Origin: Jiangella ureilytica
GTDB lineage: Bacteria > Actinomycetota > Actinomycetes > Jiangellales > Jiangellaceae
Reading direction: 5' to 3'
Assembly (NCBI RefSeq): GCF_004348545.1
Contig: NZ_SMKL01000029.1
Coordinates: 1-64,000 of the forward strand
DNA: 64,000 nucleotides
Each line of letters begins with the position of its first letter. The stretch's first letter is position 1. Positions 61,012 through 64,000 of this stretch are shown piece by piece. The translations under genes were made by a program, and so were the position numbers. Below the pieces are notes generated by a model. The model had not been told where the DNA came from and did not search any database. It saw nothing but the letters and a program-made list of their open reading frames with translations.

Positions 61012-62694
61012 ATGCGAGGCTCTGCCCGCAGAGGATTCGCGGTCGCAGCAGTAGGTCTGACCCTCGTGCTCGCCGCGTGCGGCGGCGACGACGGCGGCGA
61101 CGACAGCGGTTCGGGCGGCGACGGCGGTTCCGGCGATGGCCCGACCGGCTCGGTGTCGATCAACAGCACCCAGCCGGAGAACCCGCTGATCCCGACCACC
61201 ACCAACGAGGTCGGTGGCGGCAACATCGTCGACGCGATGTGGACCGGCCTGGTCTCCTACGACTCCGAGACCGGCGAGCCCGGCCTCGCCGTCGCCGAGT
61301 CCATCGAGCCGAACGAGGACTTCACGCAGTTCACCATCACCATCGGTGACGGCTGGACCTTCCACGACGGCACGCCGGTCACGGCGCAGAGCTTCGTCGA
61401 CGCGTGGAACTTCGGTGCGGCCGGCGCGAACGCCCAGCTGAACCAGTACTTCTTCGGCCCCGACGGCGCGAACATCGCCGGCTTCGACGAGGTAGCCGGC
61501 CAGACCGACGACACCGGCGCGTTCGTCCCGGGCTCGGCCACGGCCGAGACCATGAGCGGCCTCGAGGTCGTCGACGACACCACGTTCACCGTGACCCTGG
61601 GCGCGCCGAACTCGCTGTTCGAGACGATCATCGGCTACTCGGCGTTCTACCCGATGCCCGAGAGCTTCTTCTCCGACCAGGAGGGCTTCATCGCCCACCC
61701 GATCGGCAACGGCCCGTTCGAGTTCGTCGAAGAGGTGCCGAACCAGTCGATCACCCTGCAGGCGTACGCCGACTACGCCGGCGACCCGAAGCCGCAGGTC
61801 GAGACGGTCGAGTACCGCATCTATGCCGACCTCGACGCCGCCTACGCCGACGTCGTCTCCAACCAGCTCGACATCCTCGACAAGATCCCGCCGGTGGGTC
61901 TGGCCGGCGACGTCTGGAAGACCGACCTCGAGGGCCGGTCGGCCTCGGAGCCGCTGTCGACCCGGTTCACCAGCCTCACCTTCCCGCTGACCAACACCGA
62001 GGCCTGGGCCGACGCGAACCTGCGCAAGGCCATCTCGAGGGCCATCGACCGCGAGGCGGTCATCGCGGCGGCCTACGGCCCGGGCAACTACGTGCCGGCC
62101 AACAGCTGGGTCCCGCCGGGCAACGACGGCTACGTCGAGGGCACCTGCGGCGAGTGGTGCGAGTTCGACGCGGCGGCGGCGCAGGAACTCTACGCGCAGA
62201 CGGCCGGAGTCCAGGGCACGCTGCTGATCTCCAGCAACGCCGACGGCGGCCACCGCGAGTGGGTCAGCGCAGCTTGCACCTCGATCACGAACACTCTGGG
62301 CATCGACTGCCAGGGCGACTTCAACCCCGACTTCGGCTCGTTCCGCGCCCGGGTCAACGCCAACGAGATCACCAACCCGTTCCGTACGGGCTGGGTCGCC
62401 GACTACCCGTCGATCCAGAACTTCCTGGCGCCGCTCTACACCTCGAACGGCTCGGCGAACGACGGCGGGTACTCCAACCCGCAGTTCGACGAGCTCATCC
62501 GTCAGGCCGCCGGCCTCGAGGGCGAGGAGGCGCTCGCGCTGTACAACGAGGCCGAGACGCTGCTGGCCGAGGACATGGCGATCATTCCGCTCTGGTACGA
62601 CAACGGCCAGCGCGGCTGGTCCGAGAACGTCAACGAGCCGGGCTTCACCTGGAAGGGCTACGTCGACCCGCTGTCGATCTCGGTGAAGAACTGA
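61012..62694 (+). CDS. Peptide-type ABC substrate-binding lipoprotein (third locus)
   Basis: 560 aa. Signal peptide with lipobox LAAC and an Asp/Gly/Ser linker. Family-5 segments GWTFHDGTPVTAQSFVDAWN, IGNGPFEFVEEVPN and AIIPLWYDNGQRGW. Paralogue of the 57088 gene. ATG at 61012 follows GAGGAGG. Two Cys (CGEWCEFD and ACTS) fall at the same places as in the paralogue, suggesting a shared disulfide. A long hairpin separates it from the permease gene. Confidence 0.92.
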   Translation: MRGSARRGFAVAAVGLTLVLAACGGDDGGDDSGSGGDGGSGDGPTGSVSINSTQPENPLIPTTTNEVGGGNIVDAMWTGLVSYDSETGEPGLAVAESIEPNEDFTQFTITIGDGWTFHDGTPVTAQSFVDAWNFGAAGANAQLNQYFFGPDGANIAGFDEVAGQTDDTGAFVPGSATAETMSGLEVVDDTTFTVTLGAPNSLFETIIGYSAFYPMPESFFSDQEGFIAHPIGNGPFEFVEEVPNQSITLQAYADYAGDPKPQVETVEYRIYADLDAAYADVVSNQLDILDKIPPVGLAGDVWKTDLEGRSASEPLSTRFTSLTFPLTNTEAWADANLRKAISRAIDREAVIAAAYGPGNYVPANSWVPPGNDGYVEGTCGEWCEFDAAAAQELYAQTAGVQGTLLISSNADGGHREWVSAACTSITNTLGIDCQGDFNPDFGSFRARVNANEITNPFRTGWVADYPSIQNFLAPLYTSNGSANDGGYSNPQFDELIRQAAGLEGEEALALYNEAETLLAEDMAIIPLWYDNGQRGWSENVNEPGFTWKGYVDPLSISVKN

Positions 62695-62730
62695 TCGGTT
62701 CACTGGTGGTCTAGAGTCGCAGCGGTCGGT

Positions 62731-62773
62731 TGCGGGGCGTTCATCTCGTGGCATGCGAGATGGACGCCCCGCA
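62731..62773 (+). terminator. Intercistronic hairpin in the third locus
   Basis: 18-bp stem (arms 62731-62748 and 62756-62773, one U-G pair) with a 7-nt loop. It lies 36 nt after the binding-protein stop and 36 nt before the permease ATG. Confidence 0.7.
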
Positions 62774-62809
62774 CGCTGGCGCAAACCGTTGCGCACGGAA
62801 AGGTGGGTC

Positions 62810-63736
62810 ATGGGCCGGTACGTCGCGCGCCGCCTGCTCCAGATGATCCCGGTGGTCATCGGCACGACGTTCATCATCTACGCCCTGGTGTGGGCGCTGC
62901 CCGGCGACCCGTTCGCCGGTCGGTGCGGCGCCCGGCCGTGCCCGGCGGCGTATGTCGCGGAGATGACGGACAAGTACAACCTCGACGACCCGCTGCCCAT
63001 CGCGTACATCCAGTACCTGGGCAATCTGATCCGCGGTGACTTCGGCGAGACGTTCCAGGGTCTCTCGGTGGGCGAGGAGCTGCTGCGGGCCTACCCGACC
63101 ACGGTGAAGCTGGCGCTGGTCGCCATCGTCTTCGAGATCCTCATCGGCATCGGCGCCGGCATCCTGGCCGGGCTCCGCCGCGGCAGCTACATCGACAATC
63201 TCGTCCTGGTGTCGACGCTGGTCGTGGTCTCGATCCCGGTCTTCGTCATCGGCTCGGTGCTGCAGCTGTTCCTCGGGATGCGCTGGGGAATCTTCCCGGC
63301 CACCGTCGGCAGTGATGACAGCTTGTACAACCTGATCCTGCCGGGCTTCGTGCTCGCCGCGCTCTCCCTCGCCTACGTGGCGAGGCTGACCAGAACCAGT
63401 CTGGCCGAGAACCGCCGAGCCGATTACGTCCGCACGGCGGTGGCGAAGGGCTTGCCGCAGCGCCGGGTCATCGGCATCCACACGATGCGCAACTCGCTGA
63501 TCCCGGTCATCACCTTCATCGGCGCCGACTTCGGCGCGCTGCTCGGCGGTGCCATCGTCACCGAGGGCATCTTCAACGTCCCCGGCGTGGGGAACCTCAT
63601 CTTCCGTTCCGTCACCAGCAGGGACGGTGTCATGGTCACCGGCGCGGTGACCGTCCTGGTTCTCGTGTTCCTCCTGGTGAACCTGCTGGTCGATCTCATC
63701 TACGGCTGGCTCGACCCGAGGATCAGTCATGGCTGA
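62810..63736 (+). CDS. Peptide-type ABC permease (DppB/OppB-like, third locus)
   Basis: 308 aa, six helices; close paralogue of the 58842 gene (GRYVxxRLxQMxPVVIGTTF; WALPGDPFAG; contact loop RADYVRTAVAKGLPQRRVI). The extracellular Cys pair is GRCGARPCPAAY. ATG at 62810 with GGAAAGGTGGG upstream. Its stop overlaps the next permease by 8 nt, exactly as in the second locus. Confidence 0.92.
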   Translation: MGRYVARRLLQMIPVVIGTTFIIYALVWALPGDPFAGRCGARPCPAAYVAEMTDKYNLDDPLPIAYIQYLGNLIRGDFGETFQGLSVGEELLRAYPTTVKLALVAIVFEILIGIGAGILAGLRRGSYIDNLVLVSTLVVVSIPVFVIGSVLQLFLGMRWGIFPATVGSDDSLYNLILPGFVLAALSLAYVARLTRTSLAENRRADYVRTAVAKGLPQRRVIGIHTMRNSLIPVITFIGADFGALLGGAIVTEGIFNVPGVGNLIFRSVTSRDGVMVTGAVTVLVLVFLLVNLLVDLIYGWLDPRISHG

Positions 63737-64000
63737 CCCCACACCCCCCGTCGTCGCCGAGGCCGAGGCGCCCCGGACGGCGGTCCGCTCGCTGGGCCGC
63801 GACGCGTTGCACGACCTCGTGCGCAAACCGACCTTCCTCGTCTCGGCCACCCTGTTCGTGGTCTTCGTCGTCATGGCGATCGCGCCAGGGCTGTTCACGT
63901 CGCTGACTCCGAACTCCTGCGACCTGGCACTCAGCCGGCAGGGTCCCAGCGGCTCGGCCTGGTTCGGCTACGACAACAACGGCTGCGACGTGTACACGCA
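63729..64000 (+). CDS. Peptide-type ABC permease (DppC/OppC-like, third locus), cut by window end
   Basis: First 90 codons only. ADPTPPVVAEAEAPRTAV, then LVRKPTFLVSATLFVVFVVM (first helix) and FTSLTPNSCDLALSRQGPSG, parallel to the 59755 gene including the Cys residues before the second helix (DNNGCDVYT). The ATG at 63729 overlaps the upstream stop. The rest, and possibly ATPase genes, lie beyond the window. Confidence 0.88.
   Translation, partial: MADPTPPVVAEAEAPRTAVRSLGRDALHDLVRKPTFLVSATLFVVFVVMAIAPGLFTSLTPNSCDLALSRQGPSGSAWFGYDNNGCDVYT

Overview
The window is about 72% G+C by eye, with GTG and TTG starts, dense operons whose genes overlap by ATGA, GTGA or TGATG, and many TAnnnT -10 boxes 6-8 nt before a start codon. 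This is chromosomal DNA of a high-GC actinomycete. A LpqY-SugABC trehalose importer, an Sdh1-type succinate dehydrogenase, DUF1707 and DUF4245 proteins and a fumC...DUF4245-xseB-xseA-ispH gene group all fit Actinomycetota; a Jiangella-like organism is my guess, not shown. I see no rRNA, tRNA, CRISPR array, transposase, prophage or replication origin.

Layout. 1-3.2 kb: fumarase (-), a ferritin-like diiron protein (+) and a spermidine-synthase-like methyltransferase (-). 3.2-7.7 kb: lpqY-sugA-sugB-sugC, closed by a strong hairpin. 7.7-9.5 kb: two tandem DUF1707 envelope-stress-type proteins and a small secreted protein. 9.5-12.7 kb: molybdate regulator plus modABC, all overlapping by 4 nt. 12.7-17.1 kb: DUF4245, a methyltransferase, xseB/xseA (-), divergent ispH (+) and a membrane DUF1707 protein. 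17.4-20.9 kb: a large two-catalytic-domain chitinase with its own promoter, then a PAP2 phosphatase. 21-25 kb: a lower-GC unknown membrane-anchored protein, rmuC and ychF. 25-31.4 kb: small genes, mostly leaderless (HNH protein, unknown, CGNR regulator/RidA pair, DinB), a heterodimeric ABC exporter whose two ATPase halves have complementary defects, and a KTSC protein. 31.4-39.1 kb: an AraC remnant and a LacI-controlled cluster (GH63-like hydrolase, FAD oxidoreductase, DapA/NanA-type aldolase, Tat-exported sialidase-like protein). 39.1-41.8 kb: methyltransferase, SDR, acetamidase/formamidase, pterin carbinolamine dehydratase. 41.9-45.3 kb: sdhCAB. 45.4-47.7 kb: a small unknown, and an ArsR-type regulator with its MFS exporter. 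47.9-54.6 kb: a complete peptide-type ABC importer (binding protein, two permeases, two ATPases). 55-56.9 kb: typA. 57.1-64 kb: two further binding-protein/permease/permease sets, the last cut by the window end.

How the genes work together. The window is rich in nutrient capture: trehalose, molybdate, chitin, an unidentified carboxylated or sialic-acid-like sugar, and peptides through three paralogous Opp/Dpp systems. The central housekeeping genes are fumC, sdhCAB, ispH, xseAB, ychF and typA. The most notable unexplained items are the LacI-controlled cluster with an atypical sialidase, shared promoter architecture plus intercistronic hairpins in the peptide-transporter loci, the exporter half lacking a Walker A motif, a 30-bp divergent leaderless promoter inside a dyad, and an apparent G-tract frameshift in a small ORF.
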